DNA of 64,000 bases, from contig NZ_CP080524.1 in the NCBI RefSeq assembly GCF_024746795.1, forward strand, positions 2,768,001 to 2,832,000, written 5' to 3'. The notes beneath the pieces are model-generated. The model was given only the letters and a program-made list of their open reading frames with translations, was not told where the DNA came from and did no database searches. Below, piece after piece: positions 9,654 through 20,112 of this stretch. Made by a program: the position numbers and the translations under genes. The first letter of the stretch is position 1. Every line of letters starts with the position of its first letter. This DNA comes from Mesorhizobium sp. AR10. Its GTDB lineage: Bacteria; Pseudomonadota; Alphaproteobacteria; Rhizobiales; Rhizobiaceae.

Positions 9654-11318
9654 TCAACTGGCCTTCAGCCGGGAGCCGGTGAGCAAGCCGCGTTCCTCGA
9701 GCACGGGATAGGCCATCGAGGCGAGCAGCGAGTTGATCTGCTTGAGGTCGCGGATGGTGTCGAGATGGATAGAGCTGGTCTCGACGCTCTTGGCGGTGCC
9801 GTCGCGCAGCCGCACGAAGTGGCTGGCGCTGGTTTCCTTCTCGCGGTCGCGCAGCCGGTCCTTTTCCAGCACCAACTGGCGGGCGGTCTCGGGATCGCGT
9901 GAGACCAGAACGTTGAAGGCAAGCCGCGCATTGGCGAGCACCGAAGCGTGGAAGGCGGAAAGTTCGCGCCAGCCCTCGGGCGTGAATTCCAGCCCACGCT
10001 CCAGCTTCTTCCTGACATGCACCAGCATGTTGCGCACGATGATGTCGCCGACCTGTTCGAGCTTGACGCAGGCGCCGATCAGTTCCTGGCAGCGCAGTGC
10101 CTCGTCCTCGCTCAGCGGGTTCTTGGTGACCTTGGCCAGATAGAGCTTTATCGCCGCGTGCTTCCTGTCGACGCGGTCGTCAAGTGCCGCCAGCGCCTTG
10201 ATCTTGTCGGCGTCGGCGCTCTCATAAAGCTCGATGATGCGCTTCAGCATGATCTCGACCGTCTCGCAGACCCGCACCACTTCGCGGGTGGCGTTGGCCA
10301 GCGCCTGGCTGGGCATGTCCAGCGCACTGTCGTTGAGCGCTGACAACTCGGTGACGTCGAGCGCCTCGGCCGGCGCCGGCTTGGTGCCCAGCGCCACGAT
10401 CTTCTCCGAGGCGCGGTAGACAAGGCCGGCCAATGGCAGCCCGGCGAGCAGGATCAGGACATTGAACAGGATATGGGCGTTGACGATCTGGTCGGGCACG
10501 GTGGTGCCGAGAAAAGCGACCGGCGGCTTGAACGACAGGAACAGGATCAGGATGACCAGCGAACCCATGCCGCGCATCAACAGATTGCCGATCGGCACGA
10601 CGCGCACACCGGGCTCGGCATTGCGGGTGAGCAGCGGCGCGATGATCGACGAACCGAGATTGACGCCGAGCACCAGCACGATGCCGAGTTCGGGTGGGAT
10701 GAAACCGCGGCCGGCCAGCGTCACCATCAGCAGCACCGCGGCGATCGAGGAATGGAACAGCCAGGTGACCAGCGCCGCCAGGAGATAGGCGGTGACCGGG
10801 TCGCCGGAGAAATAATTGACGATGACCGGCATCAGCGTGCTCTGGCGCAGCGGCTCCGATGCCTGGCCGATCATTTCCAGTGACAGCAGAAGCAGCCCGA
10901 TGCCGACTAGGATGCGGCCGAACTGGCGCCAGTCGCGCCGCTCGGTGGCCATGAACATGACGGTGCCGGCGACCAGGCAGATCGGCACCAGCAGCGACAG
11001 GTCGAAGGTGAGCAGCTTGACCACCAGTGCCGAGCCGATCTCGGCGCCGCGCACGGCAAGCTGGCCCGATATGCCGCTGACGATGCCAGCACCGGCAAAG
11101 GAGCCGACGAGCAGAGTGACGGCGGTTGAACTCTGCAGCGCAATCGACAGGCCGCAGCCGGCGAGCACCGCCATCAGCGGATTGCGCATGGTGGCGCGCA
11201 GCTTGTGGCGCAGCACATCGCCATAGGCGCGCTCGACACCGGTCTTGACCAAGCGGGTGGCAAAAAGCATCAGCGCGACGGCGCCGGCAAGATGCAGCAG
11301 GACGACGGAGCCGCTCAT
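9654..11318 (-). CDS. Na/Pi cotransporter family protein with PhoU-like tail
   Basis: 554 residues. Two inverted Na/Pi-cotransporter repeats are visible: the first contains ALQSSTAVTLLVGS, the second LFHSSIAAVLLMVTLAGRG, matching the QSS signature of the NptA/SLC34-like family. After the last helix (about residue 315) comes a soluble helical PhoU-like region of about 220 residues. Known for the family: sodium-coupled phosphate uptake. The PhoU-like tail may sense phosphate. ATG 11318 gives an N-terminus that enters the first helix directly; 20 more codons are open upstream without a clear ribosome site. Confidence 0.88.
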   Translation of the reverse strand: MSGSVVLLHLAGAVALMLFATRLVKTGVERAYGDVLRHKLRATMRNPLMAVLAGCGLSIALQSSTAVTLLVGSFAGAGIVSGISGQLAVRGAEIGSALVVKLLTFDLSLLVPICLVAGTVMFMATERRDWRQFGRILVGIGLLLLSLEMIGQASEPLRQSTLMPVIVNYFSGDPVTAYLLAALVTWLFHSSIAAVLLMVTLAGRGFIPPELGIVLVLGVNLGSSIIAPLLTRNAEPGVRVVPIGNLLMRGMGSLVILILFLSFKPPVAFLGTTVPDQIVNAHILFNVLILLAGLPLAGLVYRASEKIVALGTKPAPAEALDVTELSALNDSALDMPSQALANATREVVRVCETVEIMLKRIIELYESADADKIKALAALDDRVDRKHAAIKLYLAKVTKNPLSEDEALRCQELIGACVKLEQVGDIIVRNMLVHVRKKLERGLEFTPEGWRELSAFHASVLANARLAFNVLVSRDPETARQLVLEKDRLRDREKETSASHFVRLRDGTAKSVETSSIHLDTIRDLKQINSLLASMAYPVLEERGLLTGSRLKAS

Positions 11319-11702
11319 GGCTGGCCGCGCAATCCGACAGACGCCAACGGCGCGAGCGTCGTTGCGGCAGAGGGGCAAGGGAGGGCACGAATCATGGACA
11401 TTGCGAAGCCGATATTACCGCGATTACTTTTAGCCGGATAATAAATTTTGTCCAATTCGTGCGGCTGTTGGCACGCGACAGGACGTGTCGGAAATGGATT
11501 TTGCCTTAGGGATTGTGCGTTCTTTTGGCGCCAGGGCGCGGCTTGGCGTCGGTGATCCTTGCACGCTTGCCCGATTTCTCCGCATTGTTGAATTAGCCGT
11601 TATAAATATAGGAAATCATTACAGAATTGTAATGCTGGCGTTCAGTTTCAGTTCATCCGTTGGCCGCTATTCCTGGGGCATCGACAACCAAGGAGTATCG
11701 TC
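11319..11702. other. Intergenic spacer with a 16-bp dyad
   Basis: 384 bases without a convincing gene between the divergent Na/Pi and RcnB-like genes. It is AT-richer than the flanks. It holds the inverted repeat ATTACAGAATTGTAAT at 11618-11633 about 70 bases before the RcnB-like start, and the AT-rich TATAAATATA at 11601-11610. Confidence 0.6.
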
Positions 11703-12071
11703 ATGAAACGCATTATTCTCTCTGCAATGGCCTTCTCGATGCTGGCTGCCACGTCCCTGCAGGGCCAGGCCGCGCCGCTGAATGCGCCGTCCGCGCCGCA
11801 GTCGAATTATACCCAGGTCGACTGGCAGAAGTCCGGCAAGCATGTCGACGTGAGGAAGCGCGTGGTCAAGAAGAAGGTGGTCGTGAAGCGCAGCCATTGG
11901 CGCAACGGCCAGAAGTATTCCAGCTGGAAGCGCCACCAGCCGATCCGCGACTACGGTCGTTATGGTCTGCATCGCCCCGGCCGCGGCCAGGAGTGGATCC
12001 GCGTCGGTAACGACTATGTGCTGGTCAGCATCCTCTCTGGCGTCATCTTTGGCGCAATCGCCGCGCACTGA
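11703..12071 (+). CDS. RcnB-like secreted protein
   Basis: 122 residues. A signal peptide (residues 1-23, ending QGQAA) is followed by a very basic middle (KRVVKKKVVVKR) and a C-terminal part with WIRVGNDYVLVSILSGVI, the pattern of the RcnB / DUF3315 family. In E. coli RcnB is a small periplasmic protein that modulates Ni/Co efflux; rhizobial homologues are numerous and mostly untested. ATG 11703 follows AAGGAG. A strong terminator follows the stop, so it is monocistronic. Confidence 0.85.
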   Translation: MKRIILSAMAFSMLAATSLQGQAAPLNAPSAPQSNYTQVDWQKSGKHVDVRKRVVKKKVVVKRSHWRNGQKYSSWKRHQPIRDYGRYGLHRPGRGQEWIRVGNDYVLVSILSGVIFGAIAAH

Positions 12072-12097
12072 TCCGGGGATACTCCGGGCCATAAAAG

Positions 12098-12130
12098 GAA
12101 GGCGGTCAGCAATGGCCGCCTTCTTTTTTT
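12098..12130 (+). terminator. Rho-independent terminator of the RcnB-like gene
   Basis: GAAGGCGG pairs with CCGCCTTC across a 10-base loop and is followed by a run of seven T. Confidence 0.9.
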
Positions 12131-12214
12131 GCCCTGTGGAAACCGGGTATGGTCCGTATTAGGGGTCGTCGGCCCCGGCAAGCGTGATTATATGGGGGAG
12201 ACAAAGAGTTTCCC

Positions 12215-14164
12215 ATGCGCTTTCCGCCCGCCTTCCTCGACGAGATTCGCGACCGCGTGCCGATTTCCTCGGTGATCGGTCAGCGTGTCGCATGGGACAG
12301 GAAGAAGACCAACGCGCCGCGCGGCGACTACTGGGCTTGCTGTCCGTTCCACGGCGAGAAGAGCCCGTCCTTTCACTGCGAGGACAAGAAGGGCCGCTAT
12401 CATTGTTTCGGCTGCTCGGTTTCTGGCGATCATTTCAAGTTCCTGACCGAGCTCGACGGGATGAGCTTTCCCGAAGCGGTCGAAAAGATCGCCGACATGG
12501 CAGGCGTGCCGATGCCGGTTCGCGATGCCCAGGAAGAACGGCGCGAAAAGGAACGCGCCAGCCTGACCGATGTCATGGAAATGGCGACTGCCTTCTTCCA
12601 GGAGCGATTGCAGGGACCGGAAGGCGCGAAAGCCCGCGCCTATCTGCGCGACCGCGGGCTGACGCCGGCGACGCAGCAATCGTTCCGGCTCGGCTATGCG
12701 CCCGACAGCCGCAACGCACTGAAGGAGCATCTTGCTGCCAAGGGCGTCGGCAAGGCCGATATCGAGGCCTGCGGGCTGGTGCGCCATGGCGACGACATTC
12801 CGGTCTCCTACGACTGGTTCCGTGATCGCATCATGTTCCCGATCCCGGATTCGCGCGGCAAGATCATCGCCTTTGGCGGCCGTGCGCTGGCGCCTGATGC
12901 GCTGGCCAAATACATGAACTCGCCCGACACCGAGCTCTTCCACAAGGGCAATGTGCTTTATAATTTCGCCCGCGCCCGCAAGGCGTTGGCCAAGGGCGGC
13001 ACGGTTATCGCCGTCGAAGGCTATATGGACGTGATCGCGCTGGCGCAGGCCGGCTTCGAGAATGTGGTGGCGCCACTCGGCACCGCGCTGACAGAAAACC
13101 AGCTTGAACTTCTGTGGCGGATGGCGGCCGAGCCGATGCTGTGCTTCGACGGCGACCAGGCCGGGCTGAAGGCGGCGTGGCGCGCCGCCGACATGGCGCT
13201 GCCGGTGGTTCAGGCCGGCCGTTCGGTGCGTTTCGCCTTGCTGCCCGAAGGCAAGGACCCCGACGATCTGGTCAAGGCCGACGGGCCGGACGCATTTCGC
13301 GCCGTGCTCGCTGACGCTCGGCCGCTGGCAGATCTGTTGTGGATGCGCGAGACATCAGGCGGCGTCTTCGACACGCCGGAGCGGCGGGCGGAGCTGGAGA
13401 AGACGCTGCGCGAGCTGACCAGCCGCATCCGCGACGAAAGCCTGCGCTATCATTACCAACAGGAGATGCGCGAGCGGGTGCTGAGCTTCTTCGGCGCCCA
13501 GCGCGGCGCCCGCCAGGGGCGTCAGGATGGGCGGCCCGGCGAGCGTTTCCAAGGCAAGGCCCCGACGCCGGGCGGACAATTCGCGCGGGGCGGCGGCGCC
13601 GGTGCCCGTACGGCGATCACCGAAAGCCTCGGCCGCTCTGCCATGGTCAAGCGCGGCGGCGAGATGATGTCGGTGCGCGAGGCGACGATCATCGTCGCGC
13701 TGGTCAACCATCCGGCGCTGATCGACGAGAATTTCGCCCATGTCGAGTTTCTCGATCTGGCCAATACCGATCTGAAGCGGCTGCACGCTGCTATCCTCGA
13801 CGCCATGGCGCATGACATGGCAAACGACCGCAACGCGGTGATCGCGACGATCGAGCGCGCCAGCTGCGGCGACATCTGGGAGCGCGCGGTGGGGTTGATC
13901 AAACGGGCGCGGCAGTGGCCGGCACTGGAAACCGCCGGACTTGACGATGCCCGCGACGCCTTCAGCCAGGCGCTGCACTTGCAGCGCAGCGCGCGCACCT
14001 TACATAGAGAGCTGAAACAGGCGCAAGCGGCGCTCGATGCGGACCCTTCGGACGAAAATTTCCGGCATCTGGTCGAGATTCAGGCGCAATTCAATGATGT
14101 GCAGGCAACAGAAGCGTTGATCGAAGGGTTTGGCGTGTCCTCGGGCAGAGCCGGGCGCGTGTAG
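12215..14164 (+). CDS. dnaG: DNA primase
   Basis: 649 residues, full length. The N-terminal CHC2 zinc finger has ligands C43, H46, C64 and C67. The primase core and TOPRIM domain follow, with the acidic residue in VIAVEGYMDVIAL and the DxD motif in LCFDGDQAG. The C-terminal third is the helicase-binding domain. It makes RNA primers for the replication fork with DnaB. Its position just upstream of rpoD is the usual macromolecular-synthesis arrangement. ATG 12215 gives the standard N-terminus. It begins about 85 bases after the RcnB terminator. Confidence 0.98.
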   Translation: MRFPPAFLDEIRDRVPISSVIGQRVAWDRKKTNAPRGDYWACCPFHGEKSPSFHCEDKKGRYHCFGCSVSGDHFKFLTELDGMSFPEAVEKIADMAGVPMPVRDAQEERREKERASLTDVMEMATAFFQERLQGPEGAKARAYLRDRGLTPATQQSFRLGYAPDSRNALKEHLAAKGVGKADIEACGLVRHGDDIPVSYDWFRDRIMFPIPDSRGKIIAFGGRALAPDALAKYMNSPDTELFHKGNVLYNFARARKALAKGGTVIAVEGYMDVIALAQAGFENVVAPLGTALTENQLELLWRMAAEPMLCFDGDQAGLKAAWRAADMALPVVQAGRSVRFALLPEGKDPDDLVKADGPDAFRAVLADARPLADLLWMRETSGGVFDTPERRAELEKTLRELTSRIRDESLRYHYQQEMRERVLSFFGAQRGARQGRQDGRPGERFQGKAPTPGGQFARGGGAGARTAITESLGRSAMVKRGGEMMSVREATIIVALVNHPALIDENFAHVEFLDLANTDLKRLHAAILDAMAHDMANDRNAVIATIERASCGDIWERAVGLIKRARQWPALETAGLDDARDAFSQALHLQRSARTLHRELKQAQAALDADPSDENFRHLVEIQAQFNDVQATEALIEGFGVSSGRAGRV

Positions 14165-14541
14165 GTTGAAAGCTTGCGCAAGAGTGAAATGTAGGAACGT
14201 GCTTGCGCGTCGAATTGGCCGCGCGGCGCGCTAAGTCGGGTAATTGATTCGCTTTTTTCATGCGAATCATGCGAGAGGCGCTTGACCTTCCGGCAGAATG
14301 GCGGAATCAGGACGATTCGAAACGTTAACCCGCACCCGGCGTCGACGGGCAATGAGCGATGTGAGGTACTGGTCACTGGACAGGCTGTCGGTCTGCCACA
14401 GATATCAGGGTTAATCTGGACTTAACGAGAGATGCAGTTACTGGCCCGGTGAAGCGCGTTTCTAGTGCGAGCGCATCCGATTTGACCGGTCCGGCAGCGT
14501 ACGCGGCTTCGATGCTGAGCCGCCAGGAGAAAACAAAGACT
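14165..14541. other. dnaG-rpoD intergenic leader
   Basis: 377 bases with no gene I can support. It separates two genes that are often co-transcribed, so rpoD probably has its own promoter here. The rpoD frame stays open back to a GTG at 14449, but those 31 codons lack the acidic RpoD character and are treated as leader. Confidence 0.5.
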
Positions 14542-16563
<2,022 letters not shown>

Positions 16564-16587
16564 GGCAAGCAGGGGCTCAAGCAGTTC

Positions 16588-16616
16588 AAAGGGCGCCACG
16601 GGCGCCCTTTTTCGTT
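16588..16616 (+). terminator. Rho-independent terminator of rpoD
   Basis: AAAGGGCGCC and GGCGCCCTTT form a 10-bp stem with an ACG loop, followed by TT-rich sequence. Confidence 0.92.
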
Positions 16617-16759
16617 TCTCCGCACTGCTCTTGAAGATGGTGCCGGCCGGGAGGATACTTCCCGTGTCGGATGCGTTTTCCGGGCGACAAGCCGGATGCC
16701 CGCCCCGGTGGAGGTCTCGACCAGCCGCCGTGCACCGTGGCGCCGGAGGGAGGTGTGCC

Positions 16760-17053
16760 ATGACGACTTACATCCTGCTCATCAACTGGACGGAGCAAGG
16801 CGCCAAGAACCTGCGCGACTCGCCGAAGCGGCTCGATGCGGCCAAGAAACAGCTGGCCGATATGGGCGGATCGTTCAAGGCGTTCTATCTGACCATGGGG
16901 GAATGCGACATGGTGGCCGTGGTCGAGGCGCCAGATGATGCGGTGCTTGCCCGTTTTGCGCTGATGCTGGCGACTGGCGGCAGTATCAGGACGCGGACGC
17001 TAAAGGCGTTTCCGGAATTTGCCTATCGCGAGATCATAACTTCGCTCGGGTAG
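16760..17053 (+). CDS. GYD domain protein
   Basis: 97 residues, matching the small GYD family: an N-terminal beta strand [13 protein letters not shown], then KNLRDSPKR, and the signature segment around [18 protein letters not shown]. It resembles a ferredoxin-like dimeric alpha/beta barrel. The family has no established function. ATG 16760 follows GGAGGGAGG; the 43-codon upstream extension is a non-coding read-through. Confidence 0.88.
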   Translation: MTTYILLINWTEQGAKNLRDSPKRLDAAKKQLADMGGSFKAFYLTMGECDMVAVVEAPDDAVLARFALMLATGGSIRTRTLKAFPEFAYREIITSLG

Positions 17054-17127
17054 CGCCTGGCGCGGCACGGGTTCGTGTGGCGCTGCGTCATATTGCGGGG
17101 CCGTGCCGTCTCGCCGATAGTCGCTCC

Positions 17128-17508
17128 ATGTCGGGATCCCTGCTGACCGTCTGGTACAACACGCGCTGTCCGGTTTGCGATGCCGGCATCAGCCGGCAGA
17201 AACGGCGGCTGATCGATGCGATCAAGGCCGGGCGGATCGAGTTTCGCGACATCAATGGGGAGCCGGCGGCATTGGCTAGGTACAATGTTTCGCTGGCGGA
17301 CATCCGCCGCCGGCTGCATGCAACCGACGCGGATGGCAAACTTCTGATCGGCGCCGATGTTGCGGTTGCCGTCTGGAGGGCGACGCCGGGCGAGGGCTGG
17401 CTGGCGTCACTGTTCGGCAACCCCATCGCGCTGCCGCTGACTCGTCTTGCCTATGATCGCTTCGCCGATCTTCTCTATGCCTGGAACCGGCGCAAGGGTC
17501 GCTGGTAG
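17128..17508 (+). CDS. DCC-family (DUF393) thiol-disulfide oxidoreductase-like protein
   Basis: 126 residues. The family motif near the N-terminus is YNTRCPVCDAGI, a CxxC preceded by a hydrophobic strand, as in the DCC family. A predicted thioredoxin-like redox activity is known only by homology. ATG 17128 places the strand at the very N-terminus, as in relatives; 17 further upstream codons are open but unlike the family. It ends just before a hairpin that separates it from the convergent DUF2798 gene. Confidence 0.85.
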   Translation: MSGSLLTVWYNTRCPVCDAGISRQKRRLIDAIKAGRIEFRDINGEPAALARYNVSLADIRRRLHATDADGKLLIGADVAVAVWRATPGEGWLASLFGNPIALPLTRLAYDRFADLLYAWNRRKGRW

Positions 17509-17536
17509 CCGGCGCTCGGGCAGACGTCGATGAGAA

Positions 17537-17558
17537 GGCCCGGAGGTGTCTCCGGGCC
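17537..17558. terminator. Hairpin between convergent DCC and DUF2798 genes
   Basis: GGCCCGGAG and CTCCGGGCC form a 9-bp stem. T runs are weak on both sides, so it may serve as a bidirectional terminator or simply insulate the two genes. Confidence 0.55.
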
Positions 17559-17571
17559 CTCTTGCGGACCT

Positions 17572-17829
17572 TTATCTGGTCGCAGGTTCGCACAGCCAGC
17601 CGACGATACGGCGCACCACCGGCAGAACCAGCAGCAGCGTCGGAAAGGCCACCAGCCAGGACAGACCCCAGGCGGTCAGCCAGATGGCCGGCAGGCCGGG
17701 CTGGAAGCCGAGGCTCTTCAGCGTCGAGATGAACGAGACGATGAAGGTCATCAGCAGCGACAGCACCAGCGGGCTGACGATTGCGGCATAGCGCGCGGGC
17801 AGTTTCCCGCGTTTGTTGGTCGTGGTCAT
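17572..17829 (-). CDS. DUF2798 small membrane protein
   Basis: 85 residues with two membrane helices: YAAIVSPLVLSLLMTFIVSFIST and the segment from LTAWGLSWLVAF to VVRRIV. This is the layout of DUF2798 proteins, whose function is unknown. ATG 17829 is used; the 14-codon extension to 17871 lacks a ribosome site. It is divergent from the PadR gene, and the shared 274-base spacer contains two copies of a likely PadR operator, so it may be under PadR control. Confidence 0.8.
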   Translation of the reverse strand: MTTTNKRGKLPARYAAIVSPLVLSLLMTFIVSFISTLKSLGFQPGLPAIWLTAWGLSWLVAFPTLLLVLPVVRRIVGWLCEPATR

Positions 17830-18020
17830 TTGGGATTTTCCCTGAAGTGTCCGGTCCGTCGCATTTGGCATCCGCTGGCCGAATTCTCGGCGAACTGCCC
17901 GGAAAGACCGGGTTGGATGCGTTGCTTGACGTCAGACGCTTACGGAGCGGTCTTTCGACCGTCGGGCGCCTTTTAGCTGCCGCGCTTGGCGAAATCAATC
18001 CTGCTGGAGCCATAGTCAGA

Positions 18021-18036
18021 TACATCGCAAGATATA
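18021..18036. promoter_or_regulatory. Candidate PadR operator, copy 1
   Basis: TACATCGCAAGATATA, matching TATATCGTAAGACATA exactly 50 bases downstream at 13 of 16 positions. It overlaps the perfect palindrome CAAGATATATCTTG at 18028-18041. It lies between the divergent DUF2798 and padR genes. Confidence 0.7.
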
Positions 18037-18070
18037 TCTTGACTCGATCATAGCGCTCGCTTAATTAAGA

Positions 18071-18086
18071 TATATCGTAAGACATA
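18071..18086. promoter_or_regulatory. Candidate PadR operator, copy 2
   Basis: TATATCGTAAGACATA ends four bases before the AAAGGAG ribosome site of the PadR gene, a position suited to autorepression. Same orientation as copy 1. Confidence 0.7.
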
Positions 18087-18103
18087 ACTCAAAGGAGTAA
18101 GCG

Positions 18104-18775
18104 ATGCACAGACATCATCATTTTGGCGAGCACCCGTTGCGCGCATTCATTCACATGGCCGGCAAGTTCGGCGGTCGTGGTGGTGGCTCGGGCACATTCG
18201 GGCACGGAATGAGGGGTGGCGGGCGCGGCGGGCCGGGCGACATGTTCCGCGCCGGACGCATGCTGGCCGACGGCGATCTCAAGCTGATCACGCTGTCACT
18301 GCTGGCCGAGGCGCCGCGCCACGGCTACGACATCATCAAAGCGCTGGAAGAGCGCACCAGCGGCATCTACAGCCCAAGCCCGGGCGTCGTCTATCCGACG
18401 CTGACCTTCCTGGAAGAGGCCGGCTATGCCGCCTCTGCCGCCGACGGCAACAAGAAGGTGTTTTCGATCACCGAGGCAGGGCAGGCGCATCTCACCGAAA
18501 ATCGCGAGATGATCGACGGCGTGCTCGAGCATCTCGAGCGCTTCGGCCGCAAAATGGCCAAGGCGCGCGACTGGTTCGGCTGGAACGACGAAAGCGAGGA
18601 GGGCGGACGGCGTGGCCGCGGCCGTTCGGACGCGCGCGACGAATTCCGCGCCGTGCGCCATCGGCTGCGCGCTGCCCTCGGCGAGATCGTCGATGCGCCG
18701 GCCGAAAAGCAGGCCGAGGCGATCAGCATCCTGGAAGCGGCAGCCGAAGCCCTGGAAGCGCTGTCGCGCAACTGA
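18104..18775 (+). CDS. PadR family transcriptional regulator
   Basis: 223 residues. A His- and Gly-rich N-terminal extension (MHRHHHFGEHP and a GGRGGG stretch, residues 1-50) precedes the PadR winged-helix domain: LKLITLSLLAEAPRHGYDIIKALEERTSGIYSPSPGVVYPTL. The C-terminus is a helical dimerisation region. PadR proteins are usually repressors of detoxification or efflux genes. AAAGGAG lies six bases upstream. The two operator-like repeats in front of it predict autoregulation and control of the divergent DUF2798 gene. The His-rich head could bind metal, but that is only a suggestion. Confidence 0.9.
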   Translation: MHRHHHFGEHPLRAFIHMAGKFGGRGGGSGTFGHGMRGGGRGGPGDMFRAGRMLADGDLKLITLSLLAEAPRHGYDIIKALEERTSGIYSPSPGVVYPTLTFLEEAGYAASAADGNKKVFSITEAGQAHLTENREMIDGVLEHLERFGRKMAKARDWFGWNDESEEGGRRGRGRSDARDEFRAVRHRLRAALGEIVDAPAEKQAEAISILEAAAEALEALSRN

Positions 18776-18789
18776 CCAGGTTTCTGTTC

Positions 18790-18834
18790 ATGCATGTCGC
18801 CCAAAACCGCTACGCGCTTTTGGGCGACATGCAT
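18790..18834. repeat. Palindromic intergenic repeat, copy 1
   Basis: Arms TGCATGTCGCCCAAAA and TTTTGGGCGACATGCA are perfectly complementary around an 11-base loop. Related but degenerate elements occur at 26358-26407 and 26414-26492, so this is a dispersed palindromic repeat rather than a plain terminator, although it lies just after padR. Confidence 0.75.
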
Positions 18835-18886
18835 AGCAAGCGACCCGGTGGGCCCCTTGCCCGTTCGACGAAGGACCGCTAGTGAA

Positions 18887-18923
18887 AATCATCCTGCATC
18901 ACCCTATGTGATGCAGGATGATT
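18887..18923. repeat. Perfect 15-bp hairpin in the hlyU leader
   Basis: AATCATCCTGCATCA pairs perfectly with TGATGCAGGATGATT around a 7-base loop. It ends 17 bases before the hlyU-type start codon, so it would be in the 5' leader or act as a terminator or operator upstream of the promoter. Confidence 0.7.
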
Positions 18924-18940
18924 GCCGTTGGAGGGCTCCC

Positions 18941-19234
18941 ATGTCTTTTCTGAAACGTCTTTTCGGCGGTGGCGGCGGTGACGCGGGCGAGCCAAAGAAT
19001 GCTGCTCCGGCAAAGCAGATCGAGCACAAGGGATTCTTGATCAGCGCCACGCCCTACAAGGCAGATGGACAGTACCAGACCTGCGGCGTGGTTTCGAAGG
19101 AAATCGGCGGCGTGATGAAGGAACACAGGTTCATCCGCGCCGACCGTTTTGCCGGGCTGGACGATGCCGTCGACATTTCGATCAAGAAGGGCATCCAACT
19201 GGTCGATGAGCAAGGCGAGAAGATGTTCGGGTAG
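18941..19234 (+). CDS. HlyU family protein
   Basis: 97 residues: MSFLKRLFGGGGG, then a compact domain with HKGFLISATPYKADGQYQTCGVVSKE and RFIRADRFAG, the HlyU family pattern. In Vibrio a protein also called HlyU activates haemolysin genes, but this Pfam family of short proteins is functionally poorly defined in alphaproteobacteria. ATG 18941 follows TTGGAGGG. The longer frame from 18794 runs through the two hairpins and is rejected. Confidence 0.85.
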   Translation: MSFLKRLFGGGGGDAGEPKNAAPAKQIEHKGFLISATPYKADGQYQTCGVVSKEIGGVMKEHRFIRADRFAGLDDAVDISIKKGIQLVDEQGEKMFG

Positions 19235-19304
19235 GGTATGTCGATATTCAGGTGATGGCGGCCTGACCTGAATCTCAGCACACTTCGTTGGCGGATGGAC
19301 AAGA

Positions 19305-19336
19305 AAAAGGCAGGCGCCGGGCGCCTGCCTTTTCAA
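19305..19336. terminator. Bidirectional terminator between hlyU and azoR
   Basis: AAAAGGCAGGCGC and GCGCCTGCCTTTT form a 13-bp stem with a CGG loop. The A run before it and T run after it allow termination on both strands, serving the two convergent genes. Confidence 0.88.
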
Positions 19337-19360
19337 TTCGGGTGAGTGACAGCTGGCCTT

Positions 19361-20002
19361 TTATGCCGCCGCAGCGACATGCGCGCTCGCGGTCGCAGCC
19401 ACCACGGCGTCGACCTTGGCGGTCGCCTTGGCCAGAGCGGCGGTCACCGCGTCAGGACCCATGCCGACGCCTTCAATGCGGATGACATCGACATCGGTCA
19501 TGCCGATGAAGCCAAGCACGGCGCGCAGGTAAGGAATGGCGTGGTCCATCTGTACGGCCGCACCCTCGGAATAGATGCCGCCCGAGGCCAGGACGATGTA
19601 GACCTTCTTGCCGGTGACGAGGCCCTTGGGGCCATTCTCGCCATAGGAAAAGGTCTTGCCGGAGCGAGCGACGTGATCGACCCAGGATTTCAGGGTCGAC
19701 GAGATGCCGAAATTGATGAAGCCGGTGGCCAGGATGATGGTGTCGGCGGCAAACAGTTCGTCGAGCGCGGTGTCGGAAACGCCGACGACCTCGGACTGGC
19801 GCTGGGTGCGGGCTTCGACGGGCGTGTAGATGCCGGTCGAATAGTCGGGATCGATATGCGGCAGCGGGTTGGCAACGAGATCGCGCACGACAAGCGTCGC
19901 CGACGGATCGGCGGCAAGCAGCTTTTCGGCGAATTCGGTGGCGATGCGGGTCGAGTGCGAGGCGTTGCCGCGCGGGCTGGACGTGACGAGAAGGATGGAC
20001 AT
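19361..20002 (-). CDS. azoR: FMN-dependent NADH-azoreductase
   Basis: 213 residues, a flavodoxin-like fold. The FMN phosphate loop is SSPRGNASHSTRIA at residues 8-21, with later FMN contacts in the FINFGISSTLKSWVDHV and ASGGIYSE segments, as in AzoR. It reduces azo bonds and quinones with NADH in the cytoplasm and typically serves in quinone stress. It is divergent from a LysR gene 110 bases away, which is the likely regulator. Confidence 0.92.
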   Translation of the reverse strand: MSILLVTSSPRGNASHSTRIATEFAEKLLAADPSATLVVRDLVANPLPHIDPDYSTGIYTPVEARTQRQSEVVGVSDTALDELFAADTIILATGFINFGISSTLKSWVDHVARSGKTFSYGENGPKGLVTGKKVYIVLASGGIYSEGAAVQMDHAIPYLRAVLGFIGMTDVDVIRIEGVGMGPDAVTAALAKATAKVDAVVAATASAHVAAAA

Positions 20003-20096
20003 GGCTGGTCTCCAGGGCTGGAATGAATTTGTCCACCCAGATATGGGGCCATCGACCCATTTGAAAAACTGGTATATTTTGTATAGTATCCATCTA

Positions 20097-20108
20097 TTAT
20101 CTGGATAA
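20097..20108. promoter_or_regulatory. Short dyad before the LysR gene
   Basis: TTATCTGGATAA is an inverted repeat (TTATC/GATAA) ending four bases before the LysR start codon in the azoR-LysR spacer. It could be an autoregulatory site; the classic T-N11-A LysR box was not resolved by eye. Confidence 0.35.
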
Positions 20109-20112
20109 GACG

